From positions 1-64,000 of the forward strand of contig NZ_NMQR01000026.1 in assembly GCF_003545805.1 (NCBI RefSeq): a DNA stretch of 64,000 bases. The letters run 5' to 3'. Below are positions 39,895 through 49,533 of this stretch, piece by piece. The notes under the pieces are model-generated. The model was not told where the DNA came from and made no database searches. It was given only the letters and a program-made list of their open reading frames with translations. Both the position numbers and the translations under genes were made by a program. This DNA comes from Photorhabdus sp. CRCIA-P01 (GTDB lineage Bacteria; Pseudomonadota; Gammaproteobacteria; Enterobacterales; Enterobacteriaceae). Numbering within the stretch: the first letter of the stretch is position 1; each line of letters begins with the position of its first letter.

Positions 39895-42636
39895 TCAATA
39901 TAGTTCATAATCAGATGGGTCTACTTCAACTATATTGTATTCTGTGTCTTCTGAAATAGAAGGTTTTTTTCCTAGCGTTAACATTTCTAAAATATTGTAT
40001 GCTTGGTCCCCTAAAGGAGCGCCATTGTTTTGCCAACGTTTATATATTTTGGCAAAATTGTTGAAGTGTGATTCTGGTAACCAATGAATAACTAATGAGA
40101 TATGGGCAGGTAGCTCAGCTAAAATTTCAGTTTTCACCCAAAATTCTAATTTGTAAAGATCGGTTGTGCTATTCTCAAATAATCCTTGATTCAGTACTAC
40201 ACTAATTACAAATGAAAAGTGATCGGTTTTTATATATCTATCGCCGGAGAAGTGCCATTGATGATTTGATGTATTGTTTTCCTGTGGGAAATTATTTTTT
40301 TGACTTGTTGTTTCCTCAACTAATATTTGTCTATTAATACGATCAAATTCTTTTACCTTCGCTATAATTTCATTATAATAATCGATTTTCAGAGTGATTT
40401 CATCATTCTTTTCTATCATGGCTGGGAAGGAGTTTTGGTTGTTAATAGTAATCCATCGCTCATTTTCTGTTGCCTCGTTGGTGTGTCTTCTATTATCATA
40501 AACTAATTGATACTTCATATCTTCCAGCCATATTTTGCTGTTTTTCCAGTTCATAACATATTTTTCTTCCGTTATTTTATTTAATGTGTTTTTCAGATCT
40601 TTGCTGTTATCAGCGCTAAGGGTGAATCTATCTTCTCTCACTTCTGTGATCATTAGATTATTCACTGTGATTGTCTCTTGGTCTAGGTAAAATTCTAGGT
40701 CAATTAATTGATATTGCCGTAATTTGGTTTCATCATTATTTTTCCACATGATTTCTAATTTATTATTTTCAATCACCTTAAAATTAGCTTTTTGAAGATT
40801 ATCGAATTTTTTATGTGGTTGTACCGGTAAGAGTTGTCGATGTTCAATGAGATAAAAAGGAAGGTTAGCTAAGTTTGGTTCTGGTTTAAAACACTCTCCG
40901 CCTAGTCCCAGTCGTGCAGCAATACGTTTCTGGAGGGCTGACACTTTATCAATACGAATATTATTACGTTGGTAGGCTAGGTTAGGTTGTTGAGCAAGAT
41001 ATTCGCGCTGAGTAGATAGAAAATCTTTATCTTGGGATTCTTTTAACCCTGGTTGCTGTGAGTTTGTCTGTAGGAGAGGGATTGAACATTGAGCGCCAAA
41101 ATATCGCAACAGATAATCTATAATTACCAATTCTCTGGCATAGCTTTTATCATTATTGTCGATTTTCGCCCCATTATTTATCTGATTAATTAAATCAGGT
41201 TTTATGCTTTGATAAACATTTTGACCCATACTATTTTCTTTAAAAGGCCATTGAGTACCATGTACAGTATTCCCTCGTTGTTTAAAAGCTAATAATTTTG
41301 GTAACAAATCGAGCTCAGCACAGCTATTAGCCAGCATTTGTTCAAATGGCAACATAAACTGGTGTAATGGTATTTGTTGTTGGGTACTAGTTTGTAATCC
41401 ATAGCAGGCGGGTAATTTATTGCTTACTGGGTAGTAATCCAGAACCTTACGATGTTTACCCCAATTCAGCAATTCAGGTTGTGTATCAATCAATGGTTCT
41501 GCAATAATCTTGTTTTCTATATCTTGTTTAGAAATCGTAACTTTAATCCCACCTTTGGCGGTAATAATGAGTGGGCTGTTTGGTGAGGTAATTAATTGTA
41601 AGGGATCATTGCCCCATAGTCTGGGGTAGTATTCTCCGGTGATTTCCCAAGACCAATTATCATTTAGTAGCTTAGAAATTTTTTTATCATGTTTATCCAA
41701 TGTGAATTGGGTAATGTTCTTGATTCCTTTGATCTCCAGTAATTGGTTAACTAGGGGGCTTAGATTTAATTTTCTAGATTCAGTGTAATTTTTGATTGAA
41801 GGTAATTGGGGGATCCAACCATGACGTAAATAAGGCCCATCAAAAATTTCTTCATTACTGTAACCCATTTCTTTCATAGCTTGGGTGGTATAACGTCGTG
41901 GCTTTTCAAGCACCATTTGTTCCGCTGTTGTATAAATTTTAGCAAATATATCAGCGATATCTTTGACGTCATCATCAAGCTGAATATCAATCTTCAATGA
42001 TAGATCGACGGGTTCTAGCCAAATAATTTTACTGATGGACTCTCCTAAATTGCGGTTATCTTCCAGGAAAGTCTTTAGTTTTGTCTGAGCGAGTGTATTA
42101 TTGTCCTGAGTTTTCCGGCTAGGTAGCAAATAAAGCCAATAGTTTCCCCTTAGTGTTAACTTTAATCCGTCTTGATCTTCAGTGAAACTGTATTGCCGCT
42201 CTTGCTTGTTATACCAGTATGTGTAGCGTTGATTTTCAGGTTCACGAATAAGCTGTACATCGTTAAAGAGAAAATAACCATCATTTTTGTCGTTGCTATG
42301 CAAATCCAATAAAGCCCGGCGATAATCCTCTTCGGTGATGGGGCCACAGGTCAATATTTGTTGAGGGCCAAACTCCTTAGGGAAAATACCATCGCCTGGT
42401 GTCCGTTCTTCTTGTTCAGGAGTAAGAAGATCTTTCAATGGTAATGAGTGGCGGTAAGCTAAATCTGATGTACCGTAACAACAGGCTTCCAGTAAGGTGA
42501 TGCCGGGATCATTTTCCCCCGTATCATTCCAGTATTGACCGGATTGTTGTTCAATAATGGTTTTTGCCTGAGCAAGTAAGGTATCAAAGGTAATATCGTC
42601 TTTAATAATGGGAAATAGCATATCTTGATTATTCAT
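39895..42636 (-). CDS. pvc12: PVC baseplate protein Pvc12
   Basis: This 913-residue baseplate component has the opening typical of Pvc12/Afp12 (LFPIIKDDITFDTLLAQAKTII, then GENDPGITLLEACCYGTSDLAYR). It is related to gpJ/gp6-type wedge proteins that with Pvc11 build the ring around the spike. The middle (about 170-560) is AT-rich and Asn/Lys-rich, and the C-terminus (about 700-913) is a beta-rich region. It is 27 bases downstream of pvc11. No tail-fibre gene follows. Confidence 0.85.
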   Translation of the reverse strand: MNNQDMLFPIIKDDITFDTLLAQAKTIIEQQSGQYWNDTGENDPGITLLEACCYGTSDLAYRHSLPLKDLLTPEQEERTPGDGIFPKEFGPQQILTCGPITEEDYRRALLDLHSNDKNDGYFLFNDVQLIREPENQRYTYWYNKQERQYSFTEDQDGLKLTLRGNYWLYLLPSRKTQDNNTLAQTKLKTFLEDNRNLGESISKIIWLEPVDLSLKIDIQLDDDVKDIADIFAKIYTTAEQMVLEKPRRYTTQAMKEMGYSNEEIFDGPYLRHGWIPQLPSIKNYTESRKLNLSPLVNQLLEIKGIKNITQFTLDKHDKKISKLLNDNWSWEITGEYYPRLWGNDPLQLITSPNSPLIITAKGGIKVTISKQDIENKIIAEPLIDTQPELLNWGKHRKVLDYYPVSNKLPACYGLQTSTQQQIPLHQFMLPFEQMLANSCAELDLLPKLLAFKQRGNTVHGTQWPFKENSMGQNVYQSIKPDLINQINNGAKIDNNDKSYARELVIIDYLLRYFGAQCSIPLLQTNSQQPGLKESQDKDFLSTQREYLAQQPNLAYQRNNIRIDKVSALQKRIAARLGLGGECFKPEPNLANLPFYLIEHRQLLPVQPHKKFDNLQKANFKVIENNKLEIMWKNNDETKLRQYQLIDLEFYLDQETITVNNLMITEVREDRFTLSADNSKDLKNTLNKITEEKYVMNWKNSKIWLEDMKYQLVYDNRRHTNEATENERWITINNQNSFPAMIEKNDEITLKIDYYNEIIAKVKEFDRINRQILVEETTSQKNNFPQENNTSNHQWHFSGDRYIKTDHFSFVISVVLNQGLFENSTTDLYKLEFWVKTEILAELPAHISLVIHWLPESHFNNFAKIYKRWQNNGAPLGDQAYNILEMLTLGKKPSISEDTEYNIVEVDPSDYELY

Positions 42637-42663
42637 TTGTTAACTCCTTCTTTTAGGAAAGTT

Positions 42664-44466
42664 TTATGACCAGACTAAAATCAATACTTCATCATCGTCG
42701 GCTTCTGCATTTTTACCTGCGATATCAGTGGGTGGATCGCCTTTTTTTAAAGTCAAGTTAGTGACCCGTTCAACCCAAGGTGATTGTTGAATCGTGGCTA
42801 ATAACTGGTAATAATCAATGCGATTACCTGGTGTTGCGCCAATAGCCGTATTTTCTCCCCACGGCATGTAGATTCGACTCAGTTCCTGCTGTAATTGCTG
42901 GCGGCCATAATTGGGGTTAACTCCTGAAGCAAATACCAATTCATAGTTAATCAGGATATTAACGTATTTGGGGTTCTTAATTTCAATGGTTGTCCAGGGA
43001 CTGCTTAATTGATCTAACCATTCGACCATTTCAGTTAATCGGGCTTGATTTAATTCTGGGCGGAGTGAATTATCATTATCTTTGTAGCGGTTATCAGGGA
43101 TGACAATTAATTGGCGCTTTTCTGGCGCGGGAATTTTGGTTAATTCATTGGTAGAAGGATATTTGATATCAAATATGCTGACAAACTGCTCTTTTAGTAA
43201 GGTGACAATATCACCCCAATTTAATGCTCGGTTACGATGGGACAGCCGGGCAGGAACTCGTTTCAGGAATGCTTGTTCGGTTTCTTTTGGGCGACCGTTC
43301 CAAGATGCCCAAGGTTGAGCTACTTCACTGATTGCATCGGATGAGTTCACCGGCTGTTTAATGCTGTTGGCTGCTAATCCATTTAGTAAGTGATCCGATT
43401 CAATGGTTTCCGCGTTAATGAGAGTAGCGGCTATAGTGTTATACAACAGACCTTTAACTTTTGGATAATTAGGCGGTTTTTCACTAGATACCGTTGGCGC
43501 CACCTCAGCTTTTAGCCAGTATTTATCTGTTGGCATTAGAGAGGTTTGATTTGAAGCATTTTGTGGTAACAACGTTCGCAAGGTTCCCCGATCAAACAGG
43601 TTGCGGGTTTGGTCGTGAACCCGTTGGGTTAATGACTGCCATGTATTGTCTTTATTAAGATAAAACCAGGATATGGAGAATACTTCAAAGCCGTCTAACT
43701 GCCAGTACAGAGATAAAGTTTGCCCCGGTAATACATCAGTAAAGCCTAAATAGAATGTATTATTGGTTAGTGACGATATATTTGCTTCTCCCCAATCTAT
43801 GGTAGTAGATTGAACTTTGACATCATGGGATGTTTCGCTAAAAAGCTTAATACCGTTTTCAGGTAATTTAATATTATCTGAGTGGCTTAATATTATTGCC
43901 GATTTCCAGTCAGTGTTATCTTTCCGATACCAACGCAGATCGGTCAATTTTCCTTGATTCGCTAATAGATCGGTATCTGATGCATATTGTAACGGATTTC
44001 CGGCGCTATCTTGTCCGGCATCAAACAGGGTTCCTTTTGGGATAAGATATTCTGCATTATCTGTATTTAAGGTAATGCTTAAAGCAACGCTATCCGCTTG
44101 AGCGCTTTTTGGTTTTAGACCTAATAATTCCCGGTAATAAAGATCACGATGCCGTGCCGGGAAGGTATTGAATAATACTTTGGTTGTTTCTAACAGTTTT
44201 AAAAAAGCCAACACAAAAGCTTGATGAGCGGGTAAATAGCCATTGGCTTTATTCGCATTTTGGTAAATATCCGCTAATTTCTCAGGAGTATTTTCCTGAA
44301 TAAAATAGAAGCTATCCCAGAATTGTCTCTTCTCTTGAACGAAAGGAATTTTTTTTGCGTATTCTTGTAGCCAATTTAAAATATCCAGCGTACTTCTTTC
44401 ATTAAGTTTAAAATCTGTCTCTGGTACGATAGTGGCGAGTTTATTTTTTAATTCGGTGAGTCCCAT
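42664..44466 (-). CDS. pvc11: PVC baseplate J-like protein Pvc11
   Basis: This 600-residue wedge protein opens with LKNKLATIVPETDFKLNERSTLDILNWLQEYAKKIPF (in pieces). It contains the gpJ-like stretch ALNWGDIVTLLKEQF, IFDIKYPS, and ends VERVTNLTLKKGDPPTD. It should form wedge heterocomplexes with Pvc12. AGGTGG lies eight bases upstream of the ATG. A 72-base spacer separates it from pvc10; nothing else is seen there. Confidence 0.85.
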   Translation of the reverse strand: MGLTELKNKLATIVPETDFKLNERSTLDILNWLQEYAKKIPFVQEKRQFWDSFYFIQENTPEKLADIYQNANKANGYLPAHQAFVLAFLKLLETTKVLFNTFPARHRDLYYRELLGLKPKSAQADSVALSITLNTDNAEYLIPKGTLFDAGQDSAGNPLQYASDTDLLANQGKLTDLRWYRKDNTDWKSAIILSHSDNIKLPENGIKLFSETSHDVKVQSTTIDWGEANISSLTNNTFYLGFTDVLPGQTLSLYWQLDGFEVFSISWFYLNKDNTWQSLTQRVHDQTRNLFDRGTLRTLLPQNASNQTSLMPTDKYWLKAEVAPTVSSEKPPNYPKVKGLLYNTIAATLINAETIESDHLLNGLAANSIKQPVNSSDAISEVAQPWASWNGRPKETEQAFLKRVPARLSHRNRALNWGDIVTLLKEQFVSIFDIKYPSTNELTKIPAPEKRQLIVIPDNRYKDNDNSLRPELNQARLTEMVEWLDQLSSPWTTIEIKNPKYVNILINYELVFASGVNPNYGRQQLQQELSRIYMPWGENTAIGATPGNRIDYYQLLATIQQSPWVERVTNLTLKKGDPPTDIAGKNAEADDDEVLILVWS

Positions 44467-44538
44467 ATTATACCACCTGTGATTTAAATATATTACGGAT
44501 AGCTTTGCGTTATTTAATAATGAGTTTTAACGGATGAT

Positions 44539-44958
44539 TTATCCGGCATTAACGGTATGTTGGCTGGCAATAAAACGGCCTTTTCCCATACTGGGTGTTG
44601 TTATATCCAACACGCCTGACGGATTACTCGCTGGCTGTGTTGGCGTAAAACGGGCGGTAAATTGCTGCCCGACAACCATCACCGTGGCAGGGCTACGGCA
44701 AAAGTTTACCTGCTGGCTAGCATCCAATTGAGCAATAGTGACCATACCCATGCCGGGTATCGGATGGCTAGGGGTAATGTATCGTGCTTGAAGTTGTATC
44801 TTTTTTTCATCACCCACAATGGCGATCTTTTTGTCCTGGATTTGCGCGTGCCCGCTGCCTCTGATGGTTACCAGCTCCAACAAAATGGTGACTTGCCGGT
44901 TGCCGAATAATGGTTCAAATAGCAGCCTATCGCCATCAACGATCAGTTGTTTGCTCAT
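44539..44958 (-). CDS. pvc10: PVC spike tip, PAAR-like protein Pvc10
   Basis: This 139-residue protein has the length and beta-rich composition of Pvc10/Afp10, including GRFIASQHTVNAG at the C-terminus and GDEKKIQLQARYITPSHPIPG. PAAR-type proteins cap the VgrG spike and sharpen the tip. It overlaps pvc9 by four bases (ATGA), so the spike-complex genes are translationally coupled. Confidence 0.82.
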   Translation of the reverse strand: MSKQLIVDGDRLLFEPLFGNRQVTILLELVTIRGSGHAQIQDKKIAIVGDEKKIQLQARYITPSHPIPGMGMVTIAQLDASQQVNFCRSPATVMVVGQQFTARFTPTQPASNPSGVLDITTPSMGKGRFIASQHTVNAG

Positions 44959-45377
44959 AGATTTACCTTTGCTTGACCTTCGTTGATTTCGATAATGTTT
45001 TCAAGTTGTTGAGTGATTTCGCTGCCTCTTAGGGCATAGGTTACTTGAATATGTAGGGTATTCGGTGAGTCTGTTTTCTGAGTGACTTGAATAGCTGTAA
45101 TTTCTGCTCTAGGTTCATAACGTAATACTCGCTCTTCAATGCGGGTTTGAATCTCCGACAACAATTCATCACTGATATTTTCAAACATATAATCATTTAG
45201 GCCACAGCCATAATCTTCACGCATAATCCGTTCACCGGGTTCAGTTAGAAAAAGGATTTTTATACTTTGGCGAACATTTTCGGCACCTTCAGCCATTGCT
45301 ATTCCAGTCTCAAGAGAAAACTGGGGCGGAAATTTCCAGCCGCGACCATAAATATCGGCTAATATTGGGTTTGTCAT
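44955..45377 (-). CDS. pvc9: PVC baseplate protein, gp25/gpW family (Pvc9)
   Basis: This 140-residue protein is a clear gp25-family member: GRGWKFPPQFSL, VRQSIKILFLTEPGERIMREDYGCGLNDYMFE, and RILRYEPR-type motifs (here VLRYEPRAEI). gp25 proteins join the baseplate to the first sheath layer and nucleate sheath assembly. The signature residues EPGER and YGCGL are intact. It sits between the spike and PAAR genes, as in other PVC and Afp operons. Confidence 0.93.
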   Translation of the reverse strand: MTNPILADIYGRGWKFPPQFSLETGIAMAEGAENVRQSIKILFLTEPGERIMREDYGCGLNDYMFENISDELLSEIQTRIEERVLRYEPRAEITAIQVTQKTDSPNTLHIQVTYALRGSEITQQLENIIEINEGQAKVNL

Positions 45378-45389
45378 TTTAATACCTCA

Positions 45390-46991
45390 TTATTGTGTTA
45401 AGTTAATTTTCGCACCTTTAATATCGACACCGGATTTTCCTGTGGCGGATAAAGATTTTTCCGCTTGTATGTTAATTTCTTGAGCTTGAGTGATGAGATT
45501 CTGAGTTGAATTGAGCGTAATATCTTTATCCTGTTGCAGAGAGAGTTTATTTTCTCCGCTATTAAGTGCCACGGTATTTTCTTTGTTATCGAATATTAAT
45601 GCCTGTTGTTTATCTCCCTGTTTAATGACTAACGTTTTCACCGGATTTTTTTCACTGGGTTCTAACGGTGGTTTATTTTTAGGATTATGCATGGAACCTA
45701 ATATCACTGGAAAACGGGGATCACATTCAAAGAATCCAATAATCACTTCATCTCCCGGTTCTGGATAAAAGCAGAATCCACTTTCATGACTGGCGTAAGG
45801 TTTACCTAACCGGGCAAATAGAACACCTTGAGTGAGGTTTAATGCCGGTATTCTGACTGGAATACGGCCTAGTGATTGGCTGTCTGGTTGATATTTTTCC
45901 ACGATACCAATATGTAACTCTTTCACCTGTGGCACTGGAGGTTCCATATCTGGCCGCATACCTAAGGTTAATCGGGTGCGCCAGCCTTGCTTTTGGTTAA
46001 TTATCTGATTTACGCCAGTGATAATCCCTTGTCCATCCATTCCCTGACCAAAGCCGTTTAATGCCAGCACATCTCCCGGTTGATAGCGGTGATTGCCTTC
46101 GATTTCAAAACTGCCGGATATATTATGACTTCTCAGGTTATCCATGATGCCCTGAGCAAGATGTTTGGCTTGTTCATTATCCAGCGGATAGCTGTAAGCC
46201 CATTGCCACTCTTTATCAGCCAGTGCGGTGATACTGTCCACGGCCAATTTATGACTACCAAGTCGGCTATTTTGGGTATTGATTGCCTGAGAAAGTTTTT
46301 GTTGAGCAATATTCCAGGCGCGTACACTCACCGTTTTAGGGCTATGTTGGTTATTCCACTGGAGATCCGCCTCAAATAGCACAATGTCTTGATCGTCGGC
46401 ATGTCGATTAAGAGTATGTACCGTTGACTGATTCAGGGCCTTAGGTGTTATCAAGGTAACTGATTCATTGCCGGGCAACAGCCAGAGGTTAGTGGCAACC
46501 AATCGGCTTTTTAGAAATGCCCAGTCATTGCAACGAAATTGCACCATTTGTTCATGAACGGCTTTAAGCTGGGGCGCCTGCTTTATCGTCGTTTGGATGC
46601 CATTCTGATTGAAGAGTTTTTTGATAATCGCTTCATCACTCTGTTTATTAAATAGCTGTGAGTGAAAGCTATGAGTTAATTTTTGCAGATGATGTTTTAC
46701 TGTCAGGGTAATGATGCTGTCCTGACCTTTAAGCCCCAGTGTTTGCCGAACGATGACTCCCTTAAACAATACGGTTTTTTGCATTTGCACGATAACTTCA
46801 TGGTTCGGGCGACAGCTTGCCAATTCAGCTTGCGTTTTGGTGTCAAAAATATGGCTGGCATCACCAGCGATTCCTAGAGTGATGTTGGCCGAAGGGATGC
46901 CGTTGATGTGATGGTTGGTTGTCAGGCTGATCACGGTAAATTGATTGAGTGTTTTACCATCTATCTTGATGGTTACTGAGGGTATCTTCAT
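45390..46991 (-). CDS. pvc8: PVC central spike, VgrG-like Pvc8
   Basis: This 533-residue VgrG-family protein has gp27-like domains (about 1-350, [15 protein letters not shown] start) and a gp5-like OB fold (about 365-460, LGRIPVRIP...GDEVIIGFFECDPRFPVILGSMHN). A C-terminal beta-helical needle follows, built of short repeats (LNSGENKLSLQQDKDITLNS, ISATGKSGVDIKGAKINLTQ-like). It forms the trimeric spike that carries the PAAR tip. It overlaps pvc7 by four bases. Confidence 0.93.
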   Translation of the reverse strand: MKIPSVTIKIDGKTLNQFTVISLTTNHHINGIPSANITLGIAGDASHIFDTKTQAELASCRPNHEVIVQMQKTVLFKGVIVRQTLGLKGQDSIITLTVKHHLQKLTHSFHSQLFNKQSDEAIIKKLFNQNGIQTTIKQAPQLKAVHEQMVQFRCNDWAFLKSRLVATNLWLLPGNESVTLITPKALNQSTVHTLNRHADDQDIVLFEADLQWNNQHSPKTVSVRAWNIAQQKLSQAINTQNSRLGSHKLAVDSITALADKEWQWAYSYPLDNEQAKHLAQGIMDNLRSHNISGSFEIEGNHRYQPGDVLALNGFGQGMDGQGIITGVNQIINQKQGWRTRLTLGMRPDMEPPVPQVKELHIGIVEKYQPDSQSLGRIPVRIPALNLTQGVLFARLGKPYASHESGFCFYPEPGDEVIIGFFECDPRFPVILGSMHNPKNKPPLEPSEKNPVKTLVIKQGDKQQALIFDNKENTVALNSGENKLSLQQDKDITLNSTQNLITQAQEINIQAEKSLSATGKSGVDIKGAKINLTQ

Positions 46992-47671
46992 GCATCCCCC
47001 TTAGCTTGTAGAGTTTGTCCGGGGGTAAAGTCATCAAGATTATCCAGACCGTTTTGCCAGGCCAGCGAGAGATAATCGATACCTCCGGCCAGCGAAGCGC
47101 CAGCACCTAAGGCGATTAAGGGTAAAGAAAGCATATCGGTTACGCTCACCGCAGTGGCCGGAGGTGATTTTAACTGCCGTTCGGTGGCCTGAATAACAAA
47201 GCTCTCGTCTGCGACCAGGGATAAGGTGGCGCTGGCCCGTAATGGGGTGGCGTCTCGGTCAAACAGGGTGTAGTTGATAGCAAGTCCACTGGACCGGCAG
47301 GCAAAATAGCCTTTGTTTTCCCAACGCATTTTGCCCCATTTGATTTTAAGAAAGTGGGGCACTTTGGTGCTGGCATCAACCGCACACAGGGATTTCAGGG
47401 TTGCAAGCTGTGTTTCTATGGGTGTGTTATTGCCGGGCATTGATGCATCAAACAACAGGACTAACGATAACCCGGCGGGTTGGGATAACACATAGCGGCT
47501 GCTTTGGCTGGCACGATTAACACTTTCATCCTGTTGGTAGCGGGTTTGGTAATCAAGCTGAATGGTATCGGGGTTATACATGGCCTGTAAGCTACCCACG
47601 GAAACTTTACCTTCCCGGTCTTTGAAGGCGGAAAGGGTGAGCCTGGATAAACCACGTTCAATTAAACTCAT
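46988..47671 (-). CDS. pvc7: PVC spike-associated LysM-like protein Pvc7
   Basis: ATG at 47671 gives 227 residues beginning [21 protein letters not shown] lies five bases upstream, inside the end of pvc6, so it is preferred over a GTG at 47689. The body resembles CIS tube/spike adaptors ([15 protein letters not shown]...[12 protein letters not shown]). The C-terminus ([23 protein letters not shown], in pieces) looks like a LysM module, as in Afp7/Pvc7. It overlaps pvc6 by 14 bases and pvc8 by four. Confidence 0.87.
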   Translation of the reverse strand: MSLIERGLSRLTLSAFKDREGKVSVGSLQAMYNPDTIQLDYQTRYQQDESVNRASQSSRYVLSQPAGLSLVLLFDASMPGNNTPIETQLATLKSLCAVDASTKVPHFLKIKWGKMRWENKGYFACRSSGLAINYTLFDRDATPLRASATLSLVADESFVIQATERQLKSPPATAVSVTDMLSLPLIALGAGASLAGGIDYLSLAWQNGLDNLDDFTPGQTLQAKGDA

Positions 47672-47837
47672 AATCGCCTCCTGTTTCACGTAATGCCTCT
47701 AACACCTCCCGTTTCACCATCTCAATCAAACGGGCGTTATCCAGTTTTTCCTGAGCTAATGTTCGTGGGGAGTATTGATCACTCGTAGGATCAGTGACTT
47801 TAGCTTGAATAATCAGTTCTTTAATTTCTACCGTCAT
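47658..47837 (-). CDS. pvc6: Small PVC protein Pvc6 (59 aa)
   Basis: A 59-residue ORF reads from ATG at 47837 to TGA at 47658: [16 protein letters not shown] near the start and [13 protein letters not shown], a helix, near the end. The ATG overlaps the pvc5 stop as ATGA. PVC and Afp operons carry a gene of this size in the same place between the second tube gene and pvc7. The sequence and coupling on both sides support it as real, although its role is not well defined. Confidence 0.88.
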   Translation of the reverse strand: MTVEIKELIIQAKVTDPTSDQYSPRTLAQEKLDNARLIEMVKREVLEALRETGGDYEFN

Positions 47838-48292
47838 GCTTTTACTCCTAACCAGCGCATATCCTGATAACGTAATTCCAGAGAGCTCACCAGCACGGTG
47901 CTGCTATTAGCATCAAAGTCGCTGGTGGACCAACGAACGGGTAGTGCGTTACTGACTGTCCAGCTCGCCACCGGTAAAGTATTCTCGTTCAGTAGCATGA
48001 TGACGACATCGGCATACACCGCTTTCTCTCCACGCAAAACGCGATCAAATACCAGAGTGAGTGGGGTAATGGTCATGACGCCACGCTCCAATACCAAACT
48101 GCCATGTTGGATCTTTTCGGCCAGCCAGACATTTCTGGCGTTTTCCCCGCCTTGGCTGTGTTGGGTGGTTTGCAGTTCTCGGTTCAAGCCTGATATGCGC
48201 TGAAAGGCGATATCAAGTGGACTGGGAATGTTATTAAACAGAAAACTGGCGATAAAACGGTGTGATACTGACGGGGTATATAGGTTGTGCAT
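47834..48292 (-). CDS. pvc5: PVC inner tube protein Pvc5
   Basis: This 152-residue T4 gp19-type tube protein includes [35 protein letters not shown] and [13 protein letters not shown]...SLELRYQDM. It is a paralogue of Pvc1. In solved PVC and Afp particles the fifth gene product forms the tube layer next to the spike, while Pvc1 forms the bulk. It follows the second sheath gene by 17 bases and overlaps pvc6. Confidence 0.92.
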   Translation of the reverse strand: MHNLYTPSVSHRFIASFLFNNIPSPLDIAFQRISGLNRELQTTQHSQGGENARNVWLAEKIQHGSLVLERGVMTITPLTLVFDRVLRGEKAVYADVVIMLLNENTLPVASWTVSNALPVRWSTSDFDANSSTVLVSSLELRYQDMRWLGVKA

Positions 48293-48309
48293 GTTTTTCC
48301 CCTGTGAGA

Positions 48310-49479
48310 TTAGCTAGGTACGGTATTATTACGGATATCAAACGTCAGACTCAGCTCAATAAATTCTGCTGGAATTAACAGGGCCAGTTTGATTTTCATG
48401 ATCATTTTTCCAGCCAATATATCCGCTTCACGCATTGATTCATTAACACCCAGTAACACCTCAAATGCCTGATCTTCCTGAGTGCCTCGCAATCCACCTT
48501 TTAGCCATAATTGGCGTAACCAGTTGTGGGCCTGACCTTTAAATTTCATCCAAGTAATGGCGTTATTGGGTTCAAAGACAAAGGCTCGGCCGAGTTGGGC
48601 CATGTGGGTTTCGATGTAGGAAACCAGACGGCGAAGTTGGATATAACGCCAGGGAGAAGCGGGGCCGTTATCCAGCGTGCGGCATCCCCAGATTTTAATG
48701 CCTTTGCCGGGGAAGCTGCGAACCAGATTCAACGAAGGCACTTCTTGATTAAACAGGGCTCCAGCTTCAATGAAAGAGCGTACCGGACCGATCACTTTGG
48801 CTAAAGCGACATTGGCGGGAGCAGTCCATACCCCTTTCTGATGGTCGTTACGTTGAATGACGGCAGCAACCGCAGCGGTAGGTGAAAGGACAATGTGTTT
48901 ACTGCCTTCTTGGTAGCTGCTTTTTAGCCTTGGCCAGTATACGGCGCCCCATTGGCGATCACTTGAGGAAAAATCGGCCAGACAATCAGCAGCTAATGCC
49001 GGATTGTCTGGAGCATCCAATAATCCCATGATGCCGCGCCGGCTTTTGCAAAGATCGAGTATTGATTGCCACGCTTGTTGCCAAAGGGCTTTTTGAGCGT
49101 CGGTATCATTAAAACGGATGATATCGGGTGTGACAATCAGCGTAATTTCGCTTTCTGCGGAGATCGCTTGTTTTACCCACTCCTGTTGTAGAACGGTGAT
49201 CAATAATTGAAAATCGGTTAGTGATTTATCATGACCTAGTGATAGTGCATAGGCTCGCTGTCCGCCATTTTCAAAGAAATGACGCACGGAGTAGTACATT
49301 AATCCTGTTTCACCAAAGAGTTGGGTAAACTCGGTCAGACTGTTTAACTTGATGGCGGTTTTATTGCTTGGGCTTTTTGGGGTATAACCGATAAAAACGG
49401 GGATACCGATAAATTCATTGTTTGGCGGCAGGGATATACGGTTTTCCGTTATCGTGACGCCCGGCTGTTTTATCTCCAT
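48310..49479 (-). CDS. pvc4: PVC sheath protein (Pvc4-like)
   Basis: This 389-residue phage-sheath-family protein begins MEIKQPGVTITEN. ATG at 49479 is chosen because GAGGAG lies six bases upstream; an ATG at 49485 directly abuts that site. Family marks are VPVFIGYTPK-like near residue 30, RSFPGKGIKIWGCRTLDNGPASPWRYIQLRRL in pieces, and the C-terminal PAEFIELSLTFD. It is the second of only two sheath genes here. By position I assign it to Pvc4; 3-versus-4 numbering is tentative. Confidence 0.88.
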   Translation of the reverse strand: MEIKQPGVTITENRISLPPNNEFIGIPVFIGYTPKSPSNKTAIKLNSLTEFTQLFGETGLMYYSVRHFFENGGQRAYALSLGHDKSLTDFQLLITVLQQEWVKQAISAESEITLIVTPDIIRFNDTDAQKALWQQAWQSILDLCKSRRGIMGLLDAPDNPALAADCLADFSSSDRQWGAVYWPRLKSSYQEGSKHIVLSPTAAVAAVIQRNDHQKGVWTAPANVALAKVIGPVRSFIEAGALFNQEVPSLNLVRSFPGKGIKIWGCRTLDNGPASPWRYIQLRRLVSYIETHMAQLGRAFVFEPNNAITWMKFKGQAHNWLRQLWLKGGLRGTQEDQAFEVLLGVNESMREADILAGKMIMKIKLALLIPAEFIELSLTFDIRNNTVPS

Positions 49480-49502
49480 TATCATCTCCTCAATGACTGA
49501 AT

Positions 49503-49525
49503 GGGCGCGGTGTTAAACCGCGCCC
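49503..49525 (-). promoter_or_regulatory. Intercistronic hairpin between the two sheath genes
   Basis: Perfect 9-bp arms GGGCGCGGT (49503-49511) and ACCGCGCCC (49517-49525) enclose GTTAA. There is no T-run on the minus strand, so it is likelier an mRNA stabiliser, processing site or partial attenuator than a full terminator. It would separate the abundant pvc1-sheath messages from the baseplate messages. Confidence 0.6.
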
Positions 49526-49533
49526 CGGTACGG

